DNA from: Mycobacterium xenopi
GTDB taxonomy: Bacteria; Actinomycetota; Actinomycetes; Mycobacteriales; Mycobacteriaceae
DNA length: 64,000 nt
Assembly: GCF_009936235.1 (NCBI RefSeq)
Contig: NZ_AP022314.1
Location: 2,666,001-2,730,000 of the forward strand
Direction: 5' to 3'
Below the pieces are notes generated by a model. It saw only the letters and a list, made by a program, of their open reading frames with translations, was not told the origin of the DNA and did not search any database. Positions 1-9,119 of this stretch are shown in pieces (within the stretch, counting starts at the first letter, position 1; each line of letters opens with the position of its first letter). The position numbers and the translations under genes were made by a program.

Positions 1-1134
1 GGCCATCGCCCGTCCGGCCAAACTTGACAGGGCCATATTGCTGAAAAGGCTTCCCTGGCCGTCCGCGGCGATGGCTGTCGCTGCGCTGGTCGTGCCGGTT
101 TCGGGCGACGCGACAGCCAGCGGCTTGACCGTCGGAGCGGCAACCGCCCAGCCCTGCGGTACCGACAATCCCCCGACATAGCCGGCTCGACCCATGCCCG
201 CCGCTACCGTCCCGCCGGTTGAACCCAGGAGACGCGTACCCGAATCGAGCCCAGCCTCGAGCATTCCGCCCGTGGCCGCCGATTGTGCACCGAAAACCCT
301 GGCAGCGACGGTGCCATAATTCTGTGCGGCCGTTGGCAAAAGATAGTTTTGGAAGGCCAACAGATAAGGCACACCGCCGATCGGGAAGTACGAAATCGGC
401 GACGTCGGGCCGGTGATGAACGTCAGGAACGACGACACCGGGTTGGGTGGATCAGCCGCCGCTGTGGGTGCGGACGAGACCGGCGCGGCCAAGCTTTGCA
501 GCGATTGCGGTAGCGCGGAGATCGCATGTGGCAGTGTCGAGTGCGCGGTACCCGCTGAAGTGGCGGCGGCCTGGGCGACCGCAGCAGCCTGAGCCGACGG
601 GCCCGCTAGGGTCGTGGTCTGTGGCGGCGGGCTAAACGGTGTCACCCGGGCAGCGGTCGCCGACGACGCGGCGTAGGCGTACATCGCACCCGCGTCCTGA
701 GCCCACATTTCGGCATATTCGGCCTCCGTGGCCAGGATCGCCGGGGTGTTTTGGCCGAAGATGTTCGTCGCCACCAGCGTCATCAACTGTGCGCGGTTCG
801 CCGCGATCACCGGTGGCGGTACTGTCGCCGCAAACGCGGTCTGATAGGCGGCAGCCGCCGCATTGGCCTGTGTGGCGGTTTGCTCGGCTCGGACGGCTGT
901 GGCGCTGATCCACGCCGCGTACGCTGCGGCAGCCTCAGCCATCATCGCCGACGACGCCCCTTGCCAGCCCGCCGCCAAGTCCGAGATCACTGACGTGAAC
1001 GCGGCTGCAGTGGAATGTAATTGGGCAGCCAGACCATCCCACGCCGCCGCGGCAACCAGCATCGTCCCTGCGCCCGGACCAGCATACATTCGACCGGAGT
1101 TGATTTCCGGCGGCAACACCCCGAAGTCAATCAT
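1..1134 (-). CDS. PPE family protein (PPE-SVP type), 3' end beyond window
   Basis: The frame stays open for 378 codons from an ATG at 1134 to the window edge, so the C-terminus is missing. The N-terminus reads MIDFGVLPPEINSGRMY, with the Pro-Pro-Glu signature at residues 9-11, and is followed by the roughly 180-residue Ala-rich helical PPE domain. Near residue 330 is the motif GGLSVPQGW, the SVP signature of the PPE-SVP subfamily. PPE proteins are exported by type VII secretion, mostly ESX-5, to the cell envelope. Three other PPE-cluster genes lie just upstream on the same strand, but about 600 bp of non-coding DNA precedes this one, so it probably has its own promoter. No PE partner is adjacent. 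The function of this particular PPE cannot be told from sequence. Confidence 0.93.
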   Translation of the reverse strand, partial: MIDFGVLPPEINSGRMYAGPGAGTMLVAAAAWDGLAAQLHSTAAAFTSVISDLAAGWQGASSAMMAEAAAAYAAWISATAVRAEQTATQANAAAAAYQTAFAATVPPPVIAANRAQLMTLVATNIFGQNTPAILATEAEYAEMWAQDAGAMYAYAASSATAARVTPFSPPPQTTTLAGPSAQAAAVAQAAATSAGTAHSTLPHAISALPQSLQSLAAPVSSAPTAAADPPNPVSSFLTFITGPTSPISYFPIGGVPYLLAFQNYLLPTAAQNYGTVAARVFGAQSAATGGMLEAGLDSGTRLLGSTGGTVAAGMGRAGYVGGLSVPQGWAVAAPTVKPLAVASPETGTTSAATAIAADGQGSLFSNMALSSLAGRAMA

Positions 1135-1728
1135 CCATAGCCTCCCGGCGGTTCAGTTGGCGCAAAGTACATTGGCAACTGCGGCGCCCGCGGGCGATTC
1201 TGCTGTGCGCCACCTTGCGGCCACACGGTTTTTCTGCATGCGCCGGCAGCGAATACCGGTTTGCGGGTACACGGCGACCTCTTACTTGCGGTGACACATC
1301 GTGGCTTGGCGGTCAGACCGACCGATACAACTTGGCGAGGAGACGCGTGCAGCCCATCGACGGATCGAACCGGTAATTGACTGCCATCAGCGGTGCTCTC
1401 CCCATGTGGCAACGGTGTACGAAACTGCGGCCGCGGGCTCCCGTCCCAACCTCGCGCCGAGCGTAACGCCGGTAGCAATCCCTGACAAAGGGTCACAGCA
1501 AACACACAGGACAATGTCAGCAATTCGTCGAGATGGCCTGCCGCTCGGCGCCGATCCCCCTGAGCCAACAAGTTGCCATGCCCACGAACGCGGAGTGGTG
1601 TTGGCGTTGGTCACCACGCGCGCATGTTGCCCGGGGTGAATCTTCGTCGCTAACGATAGGCAAGACACGCGTGCGGCAACGTGAGAGCCCGATTCCGGCC
1701 CTGTGGTTCAGGCTATTTGGCGATGCCG
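1135..1728. other. Non-coding interval between DUF732 gene and PPE
   Basis: About 590 bp without a convincing gene. Frames here lack mycobacterial codon bias, known motifs or ribosome binding sites. It should hold the promoter of the PPE gene starting at 1134 and the end of the DUF732 transcript. I could not pick a credible -10/-35 pair, terminator hairpin or PE remnant. Confidence 0.5.
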
Positions 1729-2055
1729 CTACTGCTTGGACGACAGCTGTTGTGGGCAGTAGGACCGCGCCGCAATCGCGGCAAACTGAGCCGCGCCGTC
1801 CGTGGTGAACCCGGGGTTGGTGGTCTTGAGATCCTTGAGCACTTCCAACCCGGATTCGCCGTTATCGATCAGACCACACACTGCTTTGGCTGCCGTAATC
1901 GCTTGATCTGCATTGTGGTACGTGATGCCCGCTTTTCGCAGGGAGGCCAAGAAGGCGGCATTGTCTGTACCGTCCTCGGCGCCGGGATCGCCGTGGGCGG
2001 GCACGGCGAGAACGATCGTTGCGGAAACACTAGCTAATGCGAGTGCCAGTCTCAT
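1729..2055 (-). CDS. Secreted DUF732 protein
   Basis: This 108-residue protein begins MRLALALASVSATIVLAVPAHG, a typical Sec signal peptide with an Ala-x-Ala-like cleavage region near residue 20. The mature part has two cysteines (in AVCGLI and SYCPQQ), spaced as in DUF732, a family of small exported mycobacterial proteins of unknown function. The start at 2055 is chosen because a GGAGG Shine-Dalgarno sits a few bases upstream and the signal peptide begins there. Longer upstream frames overlap the PPE stop and look non-coding. It lies 43 bp downstream of a PPE gene on the same strand and is probably co-transcribed with it. DUF732 assignment is by recognition of the pattern; the role is unknown. 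Confidence 0.82.
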   Translation of the reverse strand: MRLALALASVSATIVLAVPAHGDPGAEDGTDNAAFLASLRKAGITYHNADQAITAAKAVCGLIDNGESGLEVLKDLKTTNPGFTTDGAAQFAAIAARSYCPQQLSSKQ

Positions 2056-2098
2056 CAGCCCTCCTGTTTCTCGTGCAGGCGCATTACCCCGGGCCGCG

Positions 2099-3478
2099 CT
2101 ACCGCGATTTTGTCGTGGGTGGCGCGGCTTGGACCTGGCCGTCAGCGGAGAGGTGCACCGCATGAATGCCCGGCTTTTTCGACAGCTCAGCGAGCAGCCC
2201 ATCAAGGCCAGCCTCATCAACTTGCCAGTGCTGCACGGCGTCCGGTCGCTGCTGTAGTTGGGCGATCACCCGGTCGAGCTTGACCGGTGCGTTTGCGTCT
2301 TTGCCCGACGCGGCACGGCCTCGGATGCCGGTCCCGGCGACGACCCGGGGTGCAGAGGCGCCCAGCGCCCCGCCAGCCATACTCCCCGCAGCCATCTGCC
2401 CGAGCAGGCTCCCCGGGATGTCAACCGCTGGAGCGGCAGCCAAACCGCTGCCTGGTAACACGTTGGCCGCCAGCCTGATCGCGGGAGTAGCCGGCGCCCA
2501 GGTAGGCGGCACCGACAACGCTCCCACCGTCGACGCCGCGCCCACACCCGCCGATACCGCCCGCGCCGCGCTGGTCGATGCCAGCGACCGTACGTTACCC
2601 AGGCCGGCACCCAACGATGATTTGGGTATCTCGGGAAGGTTGACCGGGGGTTTGAAAAACGTCTTGAACTGGACCATGCCCATGTTGGGAACGCTCATGC
2701 TGTCGTTTGCGATGGTGCTGCCCTTGGTCAACGACGCCGCGACGGAGAACATGCTCGAATACATCGATCCTGTAGAGGAATTGCCCGTCATCGCATTCAA
2801 GAGGTTGCCCATGGCGGCGTTGTATTGCGTGCTGGCGGACGCGAGTTGTTGCAGTATCTGCGGGATCCCAGACAGGATCGATTGCGTGCCGGTGCCGCTC
2901 GAGGCGCCGGTAGCCTGAGCGACGGCCGCTGACTGCGAGGCCAACCCAGCCACATTGGTCGTCTGCGGCGGCGCGCTGAACGGTGTCATCTGGGTGGCGG
3001 CCGCCGAGGAACCTGCGTAGCCGTACATGACTGCGGCGTCTTGGGCCCACATTTCCGCGTACTGGGCTTCAGTTGCCGCGATCGCCGGCAGATTCTGCCC
3101 GAAGACGTTCGTGGCCAGCAGGGAGGCCAACTGGCTGCGGTTGGCCGCGATCACCGGTGGCGGGACAGTGGCGGCGAATGCGGCCTCATAGGCGCTGACC
3201 GCGACTCGGGCCTGAGCGGCCGCCTCCTTGGCCTGTGCAGCCGCGGTCGACATCCACTCCACATACGGTGCTGCCGCTGCTACCATCGATGCCGACGATG
3301 GGCCAGCCCACGACCCGCTGGTAAGGCCTGAGATCAGCGAGCCATACGAAGCCGCCGTAGATTGCAAGTCGGCGGCCAGCGCATCCCAGGCGGCAGCTGC
3401 GGCTAGCATCGGCCCCGCGCCTGGACCGGAATACATTCGGGCGGAGGTGATCTCCGGCGGAAGCGACCCGAAATCCAT
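2099..3478 (-). CDS. PPE family protein (PPE-SVP) with unusual C-terminal extension
   Basis: This 459-residue protein starts MDFGSLPPEITSARMY with the PPE motif at 7-9 and a full N-terminal PPE helical domain containing MWAQDAAVMYGYAG. The SVP motif GALSVPPTW lies near residue 320. Instead of ending soon after, as its neighbours do, it continues through a Gly/Ala linker into a charged, non-repetitive tail of about 60 residues rich in Lys, Asp, Gln and His. The tail is predicted alpha/beta-like rather than low complexity. It is 215 bp downstream of another PPE gene and 43 bp upstream of the DUF732 gene, giving a likely PPE - small ORF - PPE - DUF732 operon. Export by ESX-5 is expected from family membership; the tail's function is unknown. 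Confidence 0.93.
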   Translation of the reverse strand: MDFGSLPPEITSARMYSGPGAGPMLAAAAAWDALAADLQSTAASYGSLISGLTSGSWAGPSSASMVAAAAPYVEWMSTAAAQAKEAAAQARVAVSAYEAAFAATVPPPVIAANRSQLASLLATNVFGQNLPAIAATEAQYAEMWAQDAAVMYGYAGSSAAATQMTPFSAPPQTTNVAGLASQSAAVAQATGASSGTGTQSILSGIPQILQQLASASTQYNAAMGNLLNAMTGNSSTGSMYSSMFSVAASLTKGSTIANDSMSVPNMGMVQFKTFFKPPVNLPEIPKSSLGAGLGNVRSLASTSAARAVSAGVGAASTVGALSVPPTWAPATPAIRLAANVLPGSGLAAAPAVDIPGSLLGQMAAGSMAGGALGASAPRVVAGTGIRGRAASGKDANAPVKLDRVIAQLQQRPDAVQHWQVDEAGLDGLLAELSKKPGIHAVHLSADGQVQAAPPTTKSR

Positions 3479-3492
3479 TGCTATACCTCTTC

Positions 3493-3696
3493 TTAGCCGA
3501 CCGCGATCACAATCGCGTTCTCAGCGGCAGCACACGAGCCAAAGCACGTCGAGCCGATGCCTAACAGGTCGACGGCTGTGGTCTTCACCGCCGGCATACC
3601 TGGCGGACTAGGGTCCGGCTCAGCTGCCGCTCCAAAAGCTGTGGACGACAAGCGCATCCGCATTACTCCAATCTGTACGGGCTGGTTGGCCGTCAT
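3493..3696 (-). CDS. Small hypothetical protein coupled to PPE
   Basis: A 67-codon frame starts with ATG at 3696, overlapping the TGA stop of the upstream PPE gene as ATGA, and ends 14 bp before the next PPE gene starts. The product begins MTANQPVQIGVMRMRLSS, has a proline-rich centre (EPDPSPPGMPA) and ends in a short segment containing a Cys-x3-Cys pair (CFGSC) followed by a hydrophobic tail. Support for its reality is the translational coupling, its filling of the gap between two PPE genes, and the lack of any better explanation for the gap. I do not recognise a family. It could also be non-coding spacer. Confidence 0.5.
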   Translation of the reverse strand: MTANQPVQIGVMRMRLSSTAFGAAAEPDPSPPGMPAVKTTAVDLLGIGSTCFGSCAAAENAIVIAVG

Positions 3697-4952
3697 TGTT
3701 CCGCGGGCGGTATCACGATGATCGTGGCTGTAGTAGGGGCCGCCTCGGCGGCGCCGCTCAACACGCGCGAAGCCGTGCCGCCGATTGAGCGTGTGGCTGT
3801 ACCGCCGATCGCGCGTCCGGCCAGACTCGACAGCGCCATGTCGCTGAACAGCCCGGCCTGGCCGTCCGCGGCAATCGCGGGAGCAGCCCCCACCCCGGTG
3901 TTCGGCATCACCGTTGCCACCGACCTGAGCGCGGGCGCCGCAGTGGCCCAGCTCGTCGGCACCGAAAGCCCGCCGACCAAGCTTGCTCGGCCCATGCCCC
4001 CCGACACCGCTCCCCCGCCCAGGCCCGCGGGCTGCAGCTCGGACATGAAACCACCCGATAGCGGCCCCAGCACTCCGGTGATCGGTTTTGAGGGACCCAG
4101 CAACGACGCGACGCCCGGCCCGTTTTGGGCAAGGCCGAGCGCCTGCATGGCCGTAAGCCACCAGCCACCGGGCACGGCCATCAACCCGATCGGTGAGTAC
4201 GCCCCGGTCGCGTTCGATAACAATGTGGAAAGGCTGGACAGGCTCGACTGCAGTCCCGACAGTCCAGACGACGATGACGCCGAAGTCGATGTTGCCGTTG
4301 CCGCAAGGCTTTGCAGGGTACTCGGCACTAGGGAGATCAGCTGCGACAACGCCGATTGCACGCCGGTGCCGCCCGATGTTCCGGTGGCTCGGGCAACCGC
4401 CGCGGCCTGATCCGCGGTGCCCGCCGCACTGGTGGTCTGGGGAGGCGGGCTGAACGGTGTCATTTGTGTGGCCGCTGACGACGAGCCTGCGTAGCCGTAC
4501 ATGGCGGCGGCGTCTTGTGCCCACATCTCCGCGTAGTGGGCCTCAGTCGCGGCGATCGCCGGGGTGTTTTGTCCGAGAATGTTGGTCGCAATCAACGACA
4601 TCAACAGGCTGCGGTTGGCGGCGATCACCGGCGGCGGCACCGTCGCGGCGAACGCGGCCTCATAGGCAGCGGCTGCCGCCCTGGCCTGGTTGGCAGCCTG
4701 TTCAGCCTGCGCGGCGGTCTGATTCATCCACGCCAGGTATGGCGCGGCCCCGGCGATCATCGCGGCCGACGACGGACCAGACCACGCAGCGCTCGTCAAT
4801 CCCGAGATCACCGACTGGTAGGAGGCCGCCGTTGAAACCAAGTCGGCGGCCAAACCGTCCCAGGCGGCTGCCGCGGCCAGCATCGGCCCCGGTCCTGGGC
4901 CCGCATAGATCCGCCCCGAGTTGACCTCCGGCGGCAATGCCCCGAAATCCAT
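3693..4952 (-). CDS. PPE family protein (PPE-SVP)
   Basis: This 419-residue protein starts MDFGALPPEVNSGRIY, with the PPE motif at 7-9, and carries the conserved MWAQDAAAMYGYAG segment near residue 160. The SVP motif GGLSVPTSW is near residue 330, followed by a short Ala/Gly-rich C-terminus ending in IPPAEQ. It is the first gene of the minus-strand cluster running to 1729, with about 800 bp of non-coding DNA upstream that must contain its promoter. No PE gene precedes it, so its partner must be encoded elsewhere if it works as a PE-PPE heterodimer. Export through ESX-5 is expected from the family. Confidence 0.93.
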   Translation of the reverse strand: MDFGALPPEVNSGRIYAGPGPGPMLAAAAAWDGLAADLVSTAASYQSVISGLTSAAWSGPSSAAMIAGAAPYLAWMNQTAAQAEQAANQARAAAAAYEAAFAATVPPPVIAANRSLLMSLIATNILGQNTPAIAATEAHYAEMWAQDAAAMYGYAGSSSAATQMTPFSPPPQTTSAAGTADQAAAVARATGTSGGTGVQSALSQLISLVPSTLQSLAATATSTSASSSSGLSGLQSSLSSLSTLLSNATGAYSPIGLMAVPGGWWLTAMQALGLAQNGPGVASLLGPSKPITGVLGPLSGGFMSELQPAGLGGGAVSGGMGRASLVGGLSVPTSWATAAPALRSVATVMPNTGVGAAPAIAADGQAGLFSDMALSSLAGRAIGGTATRSIGGTASRVLSGAAEAAPTTATIIVIPPAEQ

Positions 4953-5763
4953 GTCCCCAACCTCTAGTTACTGATCCCACGCCGCCAATTCGCCGGTCGT
5001 GCCCGATGCTCTGCCAACAGCGGCATACTCCCTTCTCAAATGTCCGTATCTAACTCCGCTCGAGTTCTGCTGCTGCAGTTTGTATTTCGCTCATCTACCT
5101 AGCTATGGCGCACACCAACAGTTACAACCGCCACATTTACAGCCATCATGCTGCGTGGAATTTGTTCGCGATTCGTTCCGTGCAGGTAATCGCCCCGTAA
5201 ACCAGTGATCACCGCTGTCGGCGGTGAGTTGACGAAAGTTCCTTCCGTGCATGAATTTCCGCACAGTAAGCGACGTCACAACCAGATGAAGCTGCGACCT
5301 TGAAGCAATTAGGTAAAACCGAACTAATTCGGCTGTAACATGGCGGCCGCCTGCGGATACCTGGGATCCCCTGGTTCACCACTGCCGACGTGGTCCACAT
5401 TGCACATAACTCTGCCCCGAAGGATAGCCGGTGGCGCTTAGTGTTTCGTCAGGGTAAACGGCGTGCGGGAATTTAACACCCGGGCCGGCCACGTGTTGTC
5501 GCCATCGGCTTGCTCCTCTCTATGCCACGCGGTTGGCACCATCTGCCAACCGGCAGCTAATAGTCGATGCCGTCCTCTAATACCGGGCAGACTATCCGGG
5601 CATGGCTGCGATCGAGCTGGCTTGGGGCTGAGTATCAGCTGGGAGACTTCACCGTCGAGCGCCCGGCCAACGACTCAGGTCAAGCCCCGGGCAAGCACGT
5701 TCGACGGTGAGGCGGCCGTAACGTGATCTTTACGTTCGACCCCAAGGCTTTTCGTGCGCGGTG
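4953..5763. other. Non-coding interval upstream of PPE and downstream of NRAMP operon
   Basis: About 810 bp with no supportable gene. Base composition is less GC-biased than the flanks between roughly 5050 and 5400. It should contain the promoter of the PPE gene starting at 4952 and the transcript end of the NRAMP operon. One perfect 10-bp inverted repeat (TCACCGTCGA at 5649-5658 and TCGACGGTGA at 5701-5710, 42 nt apart) is present but lacks a U-tract and may be coincidental. Confidence 0.5.
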
Positions 5764-7431
5764 TCAGGCGCTACCGAGTTGGACAGCTTTGACCACGAGC
5801 AATATCGCTCCGACGATGAGATAGCCACGCAGAGCCAGCATTCCCAAACGCGTTCCGGCAGACCATTGAACCGGCTCCAGCAAGGTCAGCGGTGGCATCC
5901 GCCATGTGGATCGGTCGGTTTCGGCCAATGCACGGGAGAAGTCTTCTGGCAAGCATGGTTTCGGCCACCGGCGGCCAATCCACCTCAGCCCACCGAAGGT
6001 GATCGCAACGCATGTCGCGAGCCCGAAGGCGAGATCGTCAGCGATGGAAACGATGTCGAAGTCGGGGAACACAGTGGTCACCATCAATATTCCTGACAAC
6101 AGCAACAGCACGCCGACAATCACGCCGGCAACGGCGTTGAGCCAGGGCCGATTAACCCATGGACCCAGCACTTCCCGGTCGTTGCAGAGCAGCAGCAGAA
6201 AGACGGTTGCACTGGGTAGCAGCAACCCGGCCAACGCTTGGACGCCGGTGGTGATCAATCCCAACGGGGCGCCTGGGGTAAGCACGATCACCGCCGCGAC
6301 CACGACCATCCCCGCGTAGGAGAGGTAAAACGGTTTGGCCTCAGCGAAACCGCGGTGCAGGGAATGCTTGAGCCCGAACACGTCCCCGAACGCATAACTG
6401 GTGGCCAGCGTCACGGCCGCAGCGCCGATGATCGAACCATCGAGTAACACGATCGAAAACACCGCACCCAGCGTTGGGTTGTGTTGGCCAAGCAAATGTG
6501 CGAGCACACCGGCGTCGACGAATTGCCCGTGGCTGCCGGTGGCACGTGCGGCCCAGTCGCCGGTCATCATCAGTGCCACCGCTCCGATCACCACGACGAA
6601 GGCGCCCAGCGTGGTGTCTGCCCGCTCATAGCCGATAAAGCGCGGCGTGATCCGCTTGTCGACGACGTTGGACTGCTGGAAGAACAGCTGCCACGGGGCA
6701 ACCGTGGTGCCGACGATGGCGATGATCAAAAGCACCGCCTCCGAGGAGGCTCCGCCGGCGATACCAGGAACCACGAAGGACTTCGCCGCACGGCCCCAGT
6801 CCGGGTGGGACATCAACACCATGGGAATTTGCAGCAGGGTGATCACGATGAACACGAGCATCGCGCGTTCCCAACGCCGGAAGCTGCCGGTGACCATGAT
6901 GGCGATCAGTGCTATCGCAGCAAAAGGCACAGCCACGTATCGGGGAATGCCCATGTAGTCAGCGGCCAGAGTGATGCCGATGAATTCGGTGACGAGAGTG
7001 AGGAAGTTCAACAGGAACAGGTCACCGACTGAAAACCAGCCCCAGCCGCGGCCAAACCGCTCGTTGATCAACCGCGCGTGCCCAACCCCGGTGACGGCAC
7101 CCAAACGTACCACCATCTCCTGGTTGACGATCAGCACCGGGATCAACAGCAAAAGGACCCAAAGCATGCTGTAGCCGTAGTTTTGTCCGGCCTGCACGTA
7201 GGTCGCAATACCTCCGGCGTCGTTGTCGCCGACCATGACGATCAACCCAGGTCCGATGATCGCCAACATGGTGGCCAAGCGGACTTTTAAAGTACGCGGC
7301 CGGTCGGTGTCGCTGACGCGGATTCGGCCCAGGGCACCTTCGATGTCACCGACGTGGGCGCTGTCGAGCACCGCGGTCAGTGTTGGTGACTCCAGCCTCG
7401 TATCGACGATGTCGCGGTCCAGAATGGTCAT
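5764..7431 (-). CDS. NRAMP-family divalent metal transporter, probable Mg2+ type (NRMT-like)
   Basis: A 555-residue inner-membrane protein with about 11-12 hydrophobic segments and the SLC11/NRAMP fold signature. The canonical metal site is altered. TM1 reads GDNDAGG (residues 68-74) in place of the usual DPGN, and TM6 reads TVAPWQ (243-248) in place of the A-x-x-MPH motif whose methionine binds Mn2+/Fe2+. Loss of that methionine is the mark of the NRAMP-related magnesium transporters. The start overlaps the upstream gene closely (2 bp gap), so it is probably translationally coupled to the MgtE_N/CBS protein. It is last in the PE-PPE-Esx operon headed by a minus-strand M-box riboswitch. Automated annotation would say MntH; motifs and riboswitch argue for Mg2+, which remains an inference. 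Confidence 0.9.
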   Translation of the reverse strand: MTILDRDIVDTRLESPTLTAVLDSAHVGDIEGALGRIRVSDTDRPRTLKVRLATMLAIIGPGLIVMVGDNDAGGIATYVQAGQNYGYSMLWVLLLLIPVLIVNQEMVVRLGAVTGVGHARLINERFGRGWGWFSVGDLFLLNFLTLVTEFIGITLAADYMGIPRYVAVPFAAIALIAIMVTGSFRRWERAMLVFIVITLLQIPMVLMSHPDWGRAAKSFVVPGIAGGASSEAVLLIIAIVGTTVAPWQLFFQQSNVVDKRITPRFIGYERADTTLGAFVVVIGAVALMMTGDWAARATGSHGQFVDAGVLAHLLGQHNPTLGAVFSIVLLDGSIIGAAAVTLATSYAFGDVFGLKHSLHRGFAEAKPFYLSYAGMVVVAAVIVLTPGAPLGLITTGVQALAGLLLPSATVFLLLLCNDREVLGPWVNRPWLNAVAGVIVGVLLLLSGILMVTTVFPDFDIVSIADDLAFGLATCVAITFGGLRWIGRRWPKPCLPEDFSRALAETDRSTWRMPPLTLLEPVQWSAGTRLGMLALRGYLIVGAILLVVKAVQLGSA

Positions 7432-7433
7432 GG

Positions 7434-8771
7434 CTAGTCACCGCCCTCGTCGATCTCGCTGGGATCCTCTGTCGCGCAGCTTGGTTCGCGCATCCGGCGT
7501 GGGCCGGGTTCTCGCCGTCGCCAGTCGTCGGGAATTGACGCCTTGAGCACGTCATCGACAGTGACGACGCCCAACACCCGGTTTTCGTCGTCGATGACGG
7601 GAATGGTATGCAGGTCGTAGTCCGCCATCAGCACCGCGACATCGGCCAGGTCGGCATCCGGGGTTACCCGGATAGGATCCGAATCCATCAGTGTCGCAAC
7701 TGCTTCTGCGGGCTCTGCCTGCAGCAACTTCACAACCGATACCACGCCGGCCAGCCGCCCATGTTCATCGAGGACATGCAACTGCAAAAGCGCTTCCGGC
7801 TGGAGGGACTGGGCGCAACCGATGACGGCCAGCGCCTCGCCCGCGGTGGCCCATAGTCCGCAGGAAACGATGTCGACGTTCATCAGTCCACCTGCGCTGT
7901 TGGGGTTGAACCCCAGAAGGGTGATCACCTTGGTGCGCTGCGGCGCGGGCATCAAGTCGAGTACCCGGCGACGGCGGCACTGGCGGAGGTCGATGATCGC
8001 GTCGGCCGCGTCGTCGGCGCGCATCCGGCTGAGCAAGGCCGCGACGTGGGCGTCGGGCATGTCATCGAGCAACCGACTGGCCTTGTCGGGATCAAGTTCC
8101 TCGAAAACGTCGGCCTGCAGTTCTGGGTTGCTGCGTACTCGGTCCAGGATTTCTCCGCCCTCGGCGGCGTCGGCCACTTCGAGCAGGTCGGCGATTTGCG
8201 CGGGTCTGAGCGCTGCTACCCGCCCGGAAACGCGTCGCACCGCCATCGACTGGTCGTGTCCGATCAACGGCTCGAACGCCTTCCAGTCACGGGACGCCTG
8301 CCCGCCCGGTGTCTTCAGCAGTCCGAACAGACGCGGCGGTCGCCGGGTATCCAGTCGTCTCAATACCCACCCATCTGGGCTGTGCTCAAGTTCGACGTCG
8401 TAGGCGCGCACCAATTCACCTGCTGCAACGTCGATCAGGCGATACCCGAGTACATCCGAACGCAACAGCACCTCACCTTGCCGGCGCTCGAACCGTCGCA
8501 AGTCAATCTCGTTATGTGCCAGGCCTACCCGATCTGGATGCAGCCGCCGAATTGAGCCGCTGTGAACAAATACCCGCCGACCACCGAGGGCGGCCACGAT
8601 GCCGGTCACCAGGGGGTAAGTATCCGTACCGCGCAACCGCACGATGATGTCGTCGACCCTGCCCACCGATTCGCCCGACGGCATCACCACCGGGGCACGT
8701 AGCAACTGAGACAGGTGAACCACTGACGTTGCGGTCTGGACGTCAACGGGCTCGGCGGCTGGTTTGCTCAT
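7434..8771 (-). CDS. PRC-barrel / MgtE_N / CBS-pair regulatory protein without transporter domain
   Basis: A 445-residue soluble protein. Residues about 20-140 resemble PRC-barrel beta domains (GESVGRVDDIIV). Residues about 190-295 form the helical MgtE N-domain superhelix (LLDDMPDAHVAALLSRM, DAADAIIDL). Residues about 305-425 form a pair of CBS motifs, each ending in a Gly-Val-Val/valine-rich strand and Asp (LAGVVSVVKLL; VLGVVTVDDVL). In MgtE channels the N and CBS domains bind Mg2+ and gate the pore. Here the membrane domain is absent, and an NRAMP homologue is encoded 2 bp downstream, so this protein probably acts as its cytoplasmic Mg2+-sensing partner. A clear Shine-Dalgarno (GAAGGGA) precedes the ATG. 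The functional link is inferred from domains and operon. Confidence 0.9.
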   Translation of the reverse strand: MSKPAAEPVDVQTATSVVHLSQLLRAPVVMPSGESVGRVDDIIVRLRGTDTYPLVTGIVAALGGRRVFVHSGSIRRLHPDRVGLAHNEIDLRRFERRQGEVLLRSDVLGYRLIDVAAGELVRAYDVELEHSPDGWVLRRLDTRRPPRLFGLLKTPGGQASRDWKAFEPLIGHDQSMAVRRVSGRVAALRPAQIADLLEVADAAEGGEILDRVRSNPELQADVFEELDPDKASRLLDDMPDAHVAALLSRMRADDAADAIIDLRQCRRRRVLDLMPAPQRTKVITLLGFNPNSAGGLMNVDIVSCGLWATAGEALAVIGCAQSLQPEALLQLHVLDEHGRLAGVVSVVKLLQAEPAEAVATLMDSDPIRVTPDADLADVAVLMADYDLHTIPVIDDENRVLGVVTVDDVLKASIPDDWRRREPGPRRMREPSCATEDPSEIDEGGD

Positions 8772-8834
8772 GGCTATCCCTTCTCAACGCAGGTCGCCAA
8801 GCAGCAACAACAGTTGCTGCGCTGGGTAATTCGG

Positions 8835-9119
8835 TTAGGCCCAGCTGGAGCCGACGGCGCTGTCGGTGCTGGCCATGTTGCTGCTGGCGGTTTGCACCTT
8901 TTGGCCGTGGGCGTTGGCCTGCTCGTAGATCACCTGGAAGTTGCGGCCCAGCTCGGTGATGAACTGTTGGCACGCCGTCGACCCGGCGCCACCCCAGAAG
9001 TCACCGGCGGCCAGCACATCACGGATGATCGCCTGATGCTCGGCCTCCAACGCCGCCGCCTGCGCCCGAATCGTGGCACCGTGAGCGTCAACGTCGCCGA
9101 ATTGGTAGTTGATGGTCAT
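8835..9119 (-). CDS. EsxN-like WXG100 protein (island copy)
   Basis: This 94-residue protein has the helix-turn-helix WXG100 layout, with the turn W-G-G at about residues 42-44 (GDFWGGAG). It begins MTINYQFGDVDAHGA as in the EsxN/EsxI/EsxL/EsxO/EsxV group. Protein and DNA are identical to the ESX-5 locus copy at 27074-27358, which points to recent duplication or gene conversion. It should form a heterodimer with the EsxM-like protein encoded at 9609-9905 and be exported by ESX-5. Unusually, an unrelated gene separates the two partners. A TTAGGAGC ribosome site precedes the ATG. Confidence 0.95.
   Translation of the reverse strand: MTINYQFGDVDAHGATIRAQAAALEAEHQAIIRDVLAAGDFWGGAGSTACQQFITELGRNFQVIYEQANAHGQKVQTASSNMASTDSAVGSSWA

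Noticed and set aside
5649..5710. 10-bp perfect inverted repeat with 42-nt loop near the NRAMP operon end
   Set aside because: Loop too long and no U-tract for a terminator; no reason to call an operator.
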